Assembly: GCA_003164075.1 (NCBI GenBank)
Contig: PLRZ01000178.1
Span: 1 to 15,655, forward strand
Direction of reading: 5' to 3'
From: Bryobacterales bacterium
GTDB taxonomy: Bacteria > Acidobacteriota > Terriglobia > Bryobacterales > Bryobacteraceae
DNA length: 15,655 nt
Shown in pieces: positions 1 to 6,162 of the stretch (the stretch's first letter is position 1; each line of letters opens with the position of its first letter). Below the pieces are notes generated by a model, which did not search any database, was not told the origin of the DNA, and worked only from the letters and a program-made list of their open reading frames with translations. Made by a program: the position numbers and the translations under genes.

Positions 1-1124
1 ACTAACACTTCGACGCTCGGAAGCGAGGTCCCATTGTTCAACTGGTTCGGTACCACCACCGAAAGATACGCCATGCTGCCATAGGGGTCGCCGGCCGGCG
101 CTCCGCTTGCGTTTGTGAAGTTGGGATCTAAGCAGCCATCTCGCGTCCCTAACGTCAGAACGTTGTACCAGCCGGTGCCTGTCATGTTGGTGCCGTTCAC
201 ACCCAGCGGAAGTTCTACGTCGTTCACCAGCACCGTCAAGACGCCCTGGATTTGCCCAATTCCTAGGAGTACCTCCATCCGCGTCAGGTTGCCGTCGTTA
301 CGCGCAAATGTTACGGTCGGCGACTGCCAAACCGTGCCGTAAATCATCGGGACATAGTCGTTGTAAAGTGCTTGGTTCACCGAGACCGCCGAGGTGGACC
401 AGCCCTTTCCGTAGGCGCGAACGGAGATTGCCGGGGGGACAAACTCCAACCCCCCAAAGCGGTTGAACATTCCTCGCGCCTGGCAATCCGTCCGGGTGTA
501 CCCGCACGAGGTGTATGGCTCCGTCCCGTTTAGATTGCCCGTGCCGCCTGGGATTCCGGCCGAATAGCCGCAGCGGTAATACAGAGAGTACTTGCCGTTG
601 ATGCCACCGTCCACTGCTTCCGTCTGCTGGTCTGGCGTAGATGGAAACTGCCAGGGACACCGGCGCTCGATTCGCACTTGCGGCAGGAACACCCTCTGCA
701 GGCTCATGCGATTGATGGCCGTAAGGCGAAATGTGGATTCGTCGCTCCGGTCCGGCGGATTGCAGATTCCCTGAAACACTACCGTGGTATCGGTCAGAGC
801 AGCGTTGTTCGGCAGATCGTAAAACAGGACCCCCACGGTGAGCTGCGCGCCCTTCCAGCCGACTGCCCGCTCGAGTTCCGAGAAGTGCGAGTCCGCATTG
901 GCCAGCAAGATCGAGATTTGCGGGCTGCCGTCGATTCCTTGGTCGGAGGCTGTCTGAATGTCGAAAGCGCTGTGCTGGATCACGCGCGCAAGATACGCTT
1001 TCCCTCCAGCCGTGACACGATGTGTGCACCAGTGTTCCTCCACCCCGTTCGACAGGACACAGTCGAATACGATCAGCGGTGTGTCGGTGACGGACTGTTC
1101 TTTTAAATCAGAGATTGCTTGCAT
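1..1124 (-). CDS. Lambda gpL-like minor tail / tail-tip protein, 3' end beyond the window
   Basis: The frame is open from an ATG at 1124 to the left edge, giving about 374 residues with no stop, so the C-terminus is missing. The start (MQAISDLKEQ...) lies inside the end of the previous gene, a 17-nt overlap, with a GGTGA-like site 9 nt upstream. The N-terminal third (FDCVLSNGVEEHW..., then ISILLANADSHFSELE and VVFQGICNPPD) looks like the beta-rich start of phage tail hub proteins. A cysteine cluster follows: RRCPWQF, YYRCGYSAG, then SCGYTRTDC and RFGGLEFVPP. This resembles the C...CGY...C...C...RFGGFP arrangement of the lambda gpL family, known to bind an iron-sulfur cluster, and also the cysteines of DUF2163-type proteins. 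The product probably sits at the tail tip. The family call is by pattern and position only; cluster binding is inferred. Confidence 0.75.
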   Translation of the reverse strand, partial: MQAISDLKEQSVTDTPLIVFDCVLSNGVEEHWCTHRVTAGGKAYLARVIQHSAFDIQTASDQGIDGSPQISILLANADSHFSELERAVGWKGAQLTVGVLFYDLPNNAALTDTTVVFQGICNPPDRSDESTFRLTAINRMSLQRVFLPQVRIERRCPWQFPSTPDQQTEAVDGGINGKYSLYYRCGYSAGIPGGTGNLNGTEPYTSCGYTRTDCQARGMFNRFGGLEFVPPAISVRAYGKGWSTSAVSVNQALYNDYVPMIYGTVWQSPTVTFARNDGNLTRMEVLLGIGQIQGVLTVLVNDVELPLGVNGTNMTGTGWYNVLTLGTRDGCLDPNFTNASGAPAGDPYGSMAYLSVVVPNQLNNGTSLPSVEVL

Positions 1125-1890
1125 GAATAATATTCACCGTTGCCGAATGGCGATTCACGTCCGTCGTCGTAAAGGAGAGCGTGTCTTCGCGCAGACGTGC
1201 GTTCTCGTAGCATCCGCCGCTGGTGGTCGCCTTGTAGAGGGAGGGGCTGGCTTGTGGTTCCGCCTGCAAGCCGTACAAGTCCACGACGGCGCCGGGTCCC
1301 AACTCGACTCCGAAAGTCACCGACGCCGCTGTCGGATCCGTCGTCCCTGCACAAACAAACCTTTGCCAGGCGGGGCCGAGATTCTGAGCGTAGCGGTTAC
1401 TGCCGAGCAACAACGTCAACGTTGCGGGATTGGCCGACTTTGCGTACACGCTGAAACAGTACAGGTACCCCCCAGGCGCTGTCACCGTCTGCGACAAGTC
1501 CTGCGCGCCCGCGCCGGAGTTCACCACCTGCCACGCATTGTTCCCACCGGCTGGATCGGCGTTTGCCCCGGCGCTGGAAAGGAGTGGCCCTGTGTCCCAA
1601 ACCGCGTTGCTGAGGTCGTTGGTCCACGCCAACAGATTTGCCGTGGGATCCACGAATGTGAAATTGTTGAGCGTGCCTTCGGCAGCCGAGAAGAACTGCA
1701 GCAATGCCGCCAATTCCGCGTCGCTGAGTGCGGCGTACTTGAGTTGCCACTCCACCGTTTCCGCCCCCGAATCAGCCAGTTTCACTACCGTGCCGTCCGC
1801 CGCCGTGTTGACTAAGGTTCGCATCAGGTGGCGACGTTGAACCGGAAACTGGCTCAACGCGCCCGTCGCAAGTTGTGGATACACGAGCAT
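1108..1890 (-). CDS. DUF2460-like tail protein with C-terminal jelly-roll / carbohydrate-binding-like domain
   Basis: 260 aa. The ATG is 2 nt after the stop of the upstream gene, with GGAG 7 nt before it. Residues 1-90 (YPQLATGALSQFP near the start; WQLKYAALSDAELAALLQFF; FTFVDP) align by eye with the neighbouring 119-aa protein and match the general form of DUF2460 distal-tail proteins. From about residue 85 the sequence changes to a region beginning LLAWTNDLSNAVW and continuing with FSVYAKSANPATLTLLLG and YGLQAE. Beta-sandwich modules of this form are common in phage tail proteins and resemble carbohydrate-binding modules. The protein is probably a distal-tail component that may contact the cell surface. 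The tail role rests on position and domain pattern; ligand binding is inferred. Confidence 0.75.
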   Translation of the reverse strand: MLVYPQLATGALSQFPVQRRHLMRTLVNTAADGTVVKLADSGAETVEWQLKYAALSDAELAALLQFFSAAEGTLNNFTFVDPTANLLAWTNDLSNAVWDTGPLLSSAGANADPAGGNNAWQVVNSGAGAQDLSQTVTAPGGYLYCFSVYAKSANPATLTLLLGSNRYAQNLGPAWQRFVCAGTTDPTAASVTFGVELGPGAVVDLYGLQAEPQASPSLYKATTSGGCYENARLREDTLSFTTTDVNRHSATVNIIHASNL

Positions 1891-1892
1891 TG

Positions 1893-2252
1893 CTAACTCC
1901 GATTCTCAATCACTGTCAGAGACGTCTTTCTTCTCATTTCCGCCAGCGAACTCACCGCCAGCTCGTCGCTGGCAAGGCTGCAATTGGAGTACAGGCTTCC
2001 ATCCCACGGGTCCGTGAACGCAAAGCTTCCCAGGCGCCCCTGGTTGTCCTGGAAGAACTGTTCAAACGCCGCCATCTCGCTCTCGTCCAGTTCGCTCAGT
2101 TGGATTACCCATTGATGCAAGGGGCCGGCCGCATCGCGATACCGTTGCTCGCTGCCGTCCAGGAATCGCACCGTCTGGTTCTGAAACCGCAGCGATTTTG
2201 TCGCGGGGTACTGCGCTATTGCGCCAGTCTTAAGCCGAGGAAAGGTCGCCAT
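1893..2252 (-). CDS. DUF2460-like distal tail protein
   Basis: 119 aa, starting at ATG 2252. It has FPRLKTGAIAQYP at the N-terminus, VRFLDGSEQRYRD, WVIQLSELDESEMAAFEQFF, FAFTDPWDG and an EMRRKTSLTVIENRS end. This is the layout I associate with DUF2460-type phage tail proteins, which occupy the distal tail in lambdoid phages and GTAs. The next gene carries a diverged second copy of the same domain. An in-frame TAA shortly upstream of the ATG limits the start, yet no convincing Shine-Dalgarno precedes it. The preceding 89 nt (2253-2341) are non-coding, which is unusual in this tightly packed operon. Confidence 0.75.
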   Translation of the reverse strand: MATFPRLKTGAIAQYPATKSLRFQNQTVRFLDGSEQRYRDAAGPLHQWVIQLSELDESEMAAFEQFFQDNQGRLGSFAFTDPWDGSLYSNCSLASDELAVSSLAEMRRKTSLTVIENRS

Positions 2253-2341
2253 GTCAGAGGCCGTTTACCACGTCGTTGATCGAGCGTGGACTGAGACTCA
2301 ATCTCCAAGTTCCGGATTTGATCCGATTGCCTTTCAGTCGA

Positions 2342-2707
2342 TCAGCTTCCGGCAGGTCCAGTAGCGTGTCTTGCATTATGTCGGCCATCATTCGTCTCAA
2401 CTGCGAGTTCCTTTCCCAGAATCACGAACGCTTCTACTTGGCGAGCGCTCAGCTCCTCGCCTCCAAACGCGCCCAAGTGCCGCCACACGAAGAACTCCTC
2501 AACCAGCGATTGGCTCTCTGCGGTGATATAAGACGTTGGACACAGTTCGAGGGAGACATTCTTCCACGCCCAGACCAGACGTGCAGGTGTGACGGTGTCC
2601 GTCGGTAGCCATCCGCAACGCCGCTTTTGTTCCAGGCCGGACTTCCGGCAGATGTCGCACTTCCAACCGGCCTGGTTGGAGAAGTGAAAGTGGAAGGCGA
2701 CAATCAG
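2342..2707 (-). CDS. GT extension of the tail assembly chaperone, read by -1 frameshift
   Basis: This open frame lies -1 relative to the G-like gene and continues 121 codons past the G stop, beginning Leu-Ile-Val-Ala at the exit of the slippery heptamer. No ATG, GTG or TTG with a ribosome site opens it near the junction, so it is best read as the C-terminal half of a G-GT fusion of about 242 residues. The extension carries HFHFSNQ, then WKCDICRKSGLEQKRRCGW (a possible CxxC...C metal site), ELCPTSYITAESQSLVEEFF and GGEELSARQVEAFVILGKEL. The CPxSxI...ES...LSA...A...L pattern resembles small tail chaperone proteins of other siphovirus-type prophages. In lambda, gpG and gpGT are both required and their ratio is set by frameshifting; GT helps load tail-tube subunits on the tape measure. 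Confidence 0.72.
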   Translation of the reverse strand: MIVAFHFHFSNQAGWKCDICRKSGLEQKRRCGWLPTDTVTPARLVWAWKNVSLELCPTSYITAESQSLVEEFFVWRHLGAFGGEELSARQVEAFVILGKELAVETNDGRHNARHATGPAGS

Positions 2708-2713
2708 TTTTTT
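2632..2713 (-). promoter_or_regulatory. Programmed -1 frameshift element: slippery heptamer plus H-type pseudoknot
   Basis: Read on the minus strand, A AAA AAC occupies 2713-2707 in the G reading frame, directly before TGA at 2706-2704. After a 4-nt spacer, 2702-2691 (TGTCGCCTTCCA) pairs with 2665-2653 (TGGAAG T GCGACA): 12 base pairs with one bulged base at 2659. The loop contains CCAGGCCGG (2675-2667), perfectly complementary over 9 bases to CCGGCCTGG at 2640-2632 downstream. Connecting loops are about 15, 1 and 12 nt, which fits an H-type pseudoknot. A competing local hairpin (CCGG AAGT CCGG, 2648-2637) could form instead. The pairings are read from the sequence; their activity is inferred. 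Confidence 0.8.
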
Positions 2714-3069
2714 CGTTCGGCCGCGCTCAACCCGGTCTGCGCGCGCACTACCACGACCGCCTCGCGAAACAGTTCCTCCGGCCCAGTCTGTGCCAACGAC
2801 TCCGGTGTGGCCACAGCCCCATCCAGTTCCAGACCCGAGATCGCCCGCAAACCCCACTTCACGTAAAGACGGTCGAGTTCGACCCGCAGCAGCGCGGCAT
2901 CCATCTTCTGTCCGGGGTCCTGGCCTGCTTCCAGAAATTCCATCTTTCGCGCCAGTTCCCGCACTTGCCGCATCAGCTCCGCCCGTCTTCCGAAGGACAT
3001 CTTTGCCACCGTAAACTTCACGCCGCTGGTGACCTGCGACTCCACTACGGCCACACTCTCATAGATCAT
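2704..3069 (-). CDS. Tail assembly chaperone, gpG-like
   Basis: 121 aa from ATG 3069, chosen because GAGGAG lies 9 nt upstream. A longer form from ATG 3096 (130 aa) is possible but lacks a ribosome site. The protein is small and largely helical, with MSFGRRAELMRQVRELARKMEFL, KMDAALLRVELDRLYVKWGL, and an end of GPEELFREAVVVVRAQTGLS followed by AAERKN. Its place directly after the tail tube gene, and the -1 extension at its 3' end, are the defining context of lambda gpG-type chaperones. It ends CGA AAA AAC TGA, which places the heptamer A AAA AAC in frame immediately before the stop. Sequence similarity to lambda gpG is not expected to be strong, so the call rests on synteny and the frameshift architecture. 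Confidence 0.75.
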   Translation of the reverse strand: MIYESVAVVESQVTSGVKFTVAKMSFGRRAELMRQVRELARKMEFLEAGQDPGQKMDAALLRVELDRLYVKWGLRAISGLELDGAVATPESLAQTGPEELFREAVVVVRAQTGLSAAERKN

Positions 3070-3106
3070 CGGAACGCGCTCCTCGCTGACTGCCATGCTG
3101 GTCGTT

Positions 3107-4288
3107 TCAGGCGAACGCCACCGCGATTTCGTCGTCCACCGTTCCCTGCGCCCTGGACGAGCGGAATTTCCACTGCAACCGATTCTTACTGTCGTCGAAT
3201 TCCGGCACCACCGGGATCACGCTTTGCAGGTAAACGCCCACCAACTGTCCTTGCGACTCGCCCATTTGGAACATTACGCTGATCGGTGATTGCTGCCGCG
3301 CCGCCTGGTACAGCGACTGCGTGCTGGCGTCATCCCTGCTGTAGAATTCGAATGCCGCACTCACGGATCGCTCACCCGGAGAAATCGCCATTGGAACGCT
3401 CGACCCGAATTCCTTCGATCGCGTATCCAGTCCGTTCTTGAGCGTCACTGAAGCCGACGTAATAGTGAAGAACTGCGTTGCCGAGGTTCCCAGCCATGCT
3501 TGGCCCAGGTTGCCGGGCACAATCGTATAGTCGAAACCGCTCAACGCCGGCTCCGCTGGAAAGCTCTGAAGCTGTGCCGCGCCTCCAGCGCTGCTGCTAA
3601 AGCTGCTGCTGTCCACCACGTCTTGCGCCTGTCCACTGAATCGGAATTCATGGAAGTCGCCGTTCAAGTCGATCTCCATTTGATCCACGGCCCCTCCGCA
3701 CAGCAATCGCTGCACTGCCGTAGCCGGGCTCCAGTAATCGAAGATCCCCACGCTCGGCAGTTCTGTCGCGGGTGAGTAAGTTAGCGCCGCTCCAACCGGC
3801 GCACCCGCCGCCGGGGGCACCGTGAACGGTACGTTGAGTTGGACCGTGTCGGCGTCTACGATGGCCGCCACGAATCGGATTTCTCCACCGCTACTCACTG
3901 CCTGGCCCGCCGAGAGCCCGTGTGCCGCGGCAAACGCCAGTCTGCCGTTCCCCGTAGTGGACGCCGCCGTCCCCCCGGCGAAATGCGCCGGCGCAGCTCC
4001 CAGCGCTGCCTGGAACAGTGGACCGTAACTAGGGCTGCTGGCCCCCTGCTGCCAGTTCGTCAAAAACGTCCGCAATTCGAAACTGGTTTGCCGCCTGCCT
4101 CCGGCCGGCAGTCCTGTAAATGTCCGGCTTCCCGTCTTGTCCTTCCGATCCGTCACTTCCAGTTGTTGCCGGATTGTCAGCTTCACTGCCGGAATCCGGT
4201 TGGCCGCCGTGATCGAGGCGACCTGCCCATAAGCGCTTTCCAGCGCTGTGTAGAACCGGTTTGCGTTCGAGGAAATATATGAGGCCAT
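3107..4288 (-). CDS. Phage tail tube protein (major tail protein)
   Basis: 393 aa; the ATG follows the stop of the upstream gene by 1 nt. The start (MASYISSNANRFYTALESAYG) and RKDKTGSRTFTGLPAGGRRQTSFELRTFL, followed by a beta-rich body and an end in VVPEFDDSKNRLQWKFRSSRAQGTVDDEIAVAFA, fit long tail-tube proteins of siphovirus-type prophages. Residues about 100-165 (HGLSAGQAV..., IRFVAAIVDADTVQLNVPF) look like an inserted beta domain, and a second half (DQMEIDLNGDFHEFRFSGQA; SASVTLKNGLDTRSKEFGS) resembles another tube-type fold. At 393 residues it is longer than simple tube proteins of roughly 150-250. It is followed by the G/GT chaperones, the standard order. Function is inferred from position and general sequence character. 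Confidence 0.72.
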   Translation of the reverse strand: MASYISSNANRFYTALESAYGQVASITAANRIPAVKLTIRQQLEVTDRKDKTGSRTFTGLPAGGRRQTSFELRTFLTNWQQGASSPSYGPLFQAALGAAPAHFAGGTAASTTGNGRLAFAAAHGLSAGQAVSSGGEIRFVAAIVDADTVQLNVPFTVPPAAGAPVGAALTYSPATELPSVGIFDYWSPATAVQRLLCGGAVDQMEIDLNGDFHEFRFSGQAQDVVDSSSFSSSAGGAAQLQSFPAEPALSGFDYTIVPGNLGQAWLGTSATQFFTITSASVTLKNGLDTRSKEFGSSVPMAISPGERSVSAAFEFYSRDDASTQSLYQAARQQSPISVMFQMGESQGQLVGVYLQSVIPVVPEFDDSKNRLQWKFRSSRAQGTVDDEIAVAFA

Positions 4289-4289
4289 A

Positions 4290-4790
4290 TTAGCTTCTAC
4301 TCACTCCAATCTCGAAAGTGATCTTCGCCACCTGCATGAAGTTCTTTCCGCCGTGCTTCACGGCTCCGAATACCGCTTGGTATTCGCCGCAATAGAACAT
4401 GCCGTTGCCCCAGTCTCCGCGGTTTGCGTTCAGCACCTGCATGATCGCGTCCGCGTAATTCTCGAGCCCGTCTTGAAGTCCGTCAAGGCGATCCTGCGAG
4501 TGTCGCAGTTCCACCGTCGTTTGCACCGTGCCGGAGAACCTCCGGAACTTCTCCACCAGGCTGTTGACGATCTTTTCGCAATACACATTTACCGCCGGAA
4601 ACTGCATGGTCGTACTTTGATCGGCGATATCGGGTGCGACGTTCTGCGCTCGCACCTGCGCCGCGCTCAGGGGGGCGATAGGCTGCCCGCCGCCTTGTGT
4701 CGTTTCGGCCAAGTAGGAATTGACGCCGTTTGTGGCAGTGATAAGCTGTACTACTTGGCTCGTGATCAGACTCCCAATAGTGGTCGTCAT
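4290..4790 (-). CDS. Tail-completion / neck-type protein, putative
   Basis: 166 aa. The start ATG at 4790 overlaps the upstream stop by one base (TAATG), with GAGGGG just before it, indicating translational coupling. A longer in-frame extension exists but lies within the previous gene. The protein has IGSLITSQVVQLITATNG near the N-terminus, MQFPAVNVYCEKIVNSLVEKF, TVELRHSQDRLDGLQDGLENYADAI and an end in QVAKITFEIGVSRS. It sits between a connector-like gene and the tail tube gene, where tail terminator or head-tail completion proteins are normally encoded, and its size fits that class. I do not recognise a specific family, so the role is by synteny. Confidence 0.6.
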   Translation of the reverse strand: MTTTIGSLITSQVVQLITATNGVNSYLAETTQGGGQPIAPLSAAQVRAQNVAPDIADQSTTMQFPAVNVYCEKIVNSLVEKFRRFSGTVQTTVELRHSQDRLDGLQDGLENYADAIMQVLNANRGDWGNGMFYCGEYQAVFGAVKHGGKNFMQVAKITFEIGVSRS

Positions 4791-5551
4791 TAGCCCCTCA
4801 AAATCATGCGCGGCACGGCCATCAGGTAATCGGGCGACTGCCCCCAGCCTGGCGCAATTCCCCCGGTCGCGATTGCACTTGCCTGCCACGTTTGCCCCGT
4901 CGCGAGCGGCGATCCGTTCTGCCGCGACAAGGCCCCGGGATCCGCTCCCGCGTAAACGTTCCAGCCTGTTGCGCAGACCGGCGGTGTCGGAGGTCGCACT
5001 TGGATCGTGCTTCCTGACGTCGTGATCGCAGCCGCCGACGAGGGTGCGCCTTCCGTACCCTTGCTGTTAGTCCACGTCATCGTCACATAATAAGGGCCGT
5101 CGACCAAACTGCCCGGCGCATTGATTACTTGCGGCTCTCTCGCTCGTGGAACTGGAGACCAGGCGATCCCTATTCCCAGCAGCAACAGTTTCTCATACGC
5201 CCAGTTTGCCCTCTCCTGGAACTGGTCGCGTTTCGCCGCGTAACGATCGTTCAACTGGCTCGAGTATGCGTCCGCGTACATCATCTGCAGAGTCCGGAAT
5301 GTGTGCCAGAGTTTCAGTGGTGGCGTCACCACCACATTGGCGATCTGAGGTTGCGCCGACAGCCAGAATGCCTGTTCGGCGCGCCTCGAGCCGTTCAGTA
5401 GCGTCGTGATTTCTAGCGCCAGTTCTTCCTGCGCCAGAACCAGCTTCTGCGTCACGTCGATCCCCTCGACGCTTGCCACGTTCGGTAACTGGGTGTCCTG
5501 CGCCGTCAGGTCTTCCAGACCCGAAACAGGACCGTCCGTGAACAGAGCCAT
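4790..5551 (-). CDS. Putative head-tail connector protein with Ig/Fn3-like C-terminal domain
   Basis: 253 aa from ATG 5551, which is 9 nt after the previous stop; AAGGAG lies about 12 nt upstream and overlaps that stop. The N-terminal half (about residues 1-130) is mainly helical, with VTQKLVLAQEELALEITTLL, LKLWHTFRTLQMMYADAYSS and RYAAKRDQFQERANWAYEKLL, as expected for an adaptor-type protein. Residues about 145-225 (GPYYVTMTWTNSKGTEGAPSS, TTSGSTIQVRPP, TGWNVYAGADP) look like an immunoglobulin or fibronectin type III-like sandwich. The end is rich in Gly and Pro. The gene lies between the coat region and tail genes. The connector role is inferred from position; the Ig/Fn3 assignment is by pattern. 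Confidence 0.6.
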   Translation of the reverse strand: MALFTDGPVSGLEDLTAQDTQLPNVASVEGIDVTQKLVLAQEELALEITTLLNGSRRAEQAFWLSAQPQIANVVVTPPLKLWHTFRTLQMMYADAYSSQLNDRYAAKRDQFQERANWAYEKLLLLGIGIAWSPVPRAREPQVINAPGSLVDGPYYVTMTWTNSKGTEGAPSSAAAITTSGSTIQVRPPTPPVCATGWNVYAGADPGALSRQNGSPLATGQTWQASAIATGGIAPGWGQSPDYLMAVPRMILRG

Positions 5552-5560
5552 ATCGTTCGC

Positions 5561-5908
5561 CTACTCCTTCGCGGATTTGGATCCGCCCTTCAGCTTTTTC
5601 ACGTCCTCCGTCAACTTCTTCAAGTCGTCCGAGGACACCATCGTGACTTCCACCTTGGCCACCGACGCGGCTTCCTCAGCAGCCTTAATCGCTGCTGCCT
5701 GCTGCTGCTGGAACGCCGCGGTCTGTTCCGCCGTCGCCACTTCCGCCGATCCTTCCACGACCATTTTGGCAGCCAACCGCCGCGCCACTTCTACCAACAC
5801 GCCACTCTTCCCGCCGTCATCCGTTCGCTGGCTAACCACCACCGCAAACGGAGTGGGAATCGTTGCTTCTGTGTCCCGAATTCGTTTGTAATACGTCTTC
5901 ACGTCCAT
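5561..5908 (-). CDS. Hypothetical phage protein, 115 aa
   Basis: The start at ATG 5908 is fixed by GAGGAGG a few bases upstream. The frame stays open upstream, but nothing there suggests an earlier start. The first half (MDVKTYYKRIRDTEATIP, PFAVVVSQRTDDGGKSGVLVEVARRLAAKMVVEG) looks folded. The second half is Ala- and Gln-rich (AAFQQQQAAAIKAAEEAA) and ends with a Lys-rich tail (KKLTEDVKKLKGGSKSAKE), probably a helix or coiled coil. It lies in the head-to-tail part of the operon. I do not recognise the family; a small head accessory or decoration role is possible but unproven. Confidence 0.6.
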   Translation of the reverse strand: MDVKTYYKRIRDTEATIPTPFAVVVSQRTDDGGKSGVLVEVARRLAAKMVVEGSAEVATAEQTAAFQQQQAAAIKAAEEAASVAKVEVTMVSSDDLKKLTEDVKKLKGGSKSAKE

Positions 5909-6156
5909 TCGATCCTCCTCGTCGGTTTGCCCGTCCGGCTCCTCCGCCGGCGCCTGGGGCGAGACACTGCGCGTGCCTCGCCCCGTTCCTGGATTTGTTT
6001 CGCAAAAGCTTCTAGCGGCCCGTGGCGGAAGTTGCCGGTCGGCTGATTCGGAGACGGGCGACGAAAACTTCCCCACCGGAAGCCCCTGAAAATAGGGAGG
6101 CGCGCACTGAGGAATCTCGCCTGTTCCCGAATTAGTCGCGGTACGACTTGCACCAC
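5899..6156 (-). CDS. Small Arg-rich hypothetical ORF, doubtful
   Basis: This 85-codon frame fills most of the 254-nt space between the coat gene and the 115-aa gene. It would start at one of two tandem GTG codons (6156 or 6153); the coat stop is part of TAGGAG, which puts AGGAG 3 or 6 nt before them. Its stop overlaps the next start by 10 nt (ATGGACGTGA), a coupling-like junction. The product is strongly basic, with RPRRRRRSRTGKPTRRIEW near the end and no recognisable domain. The tight junctions support a gene; the composition, non-ATG start and lack of any family argue against it. Confidence 0.35.
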   Translation of the reverse strand: MVQVVPRLIREQARFLSARLPIFRGFRWGSFRRPSPNQPTGNFRHGPLEAFAKQIQERGEARAVSRPRRRRRSRTGKPTRRIEWT

Positions 6157-6162
6157 GGACTC

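Noticed and set aside
298..1029. A 243-codon minus-strand frame in the left end
   Set aside because: Arg/His/Pro-rich with no domain, and it overlaps the frame starting at 1124, which stays open to the edge and has gpL-like features.
2708..2857. Upstream part of the -1 frame, making the GT frame a stand-alone 171-codon gene
   Set aside because: The first part lies inside the G gene with shadow-type composition, and no start with a ribosome site is near the junction. Frameshifting from G explains the frame better.
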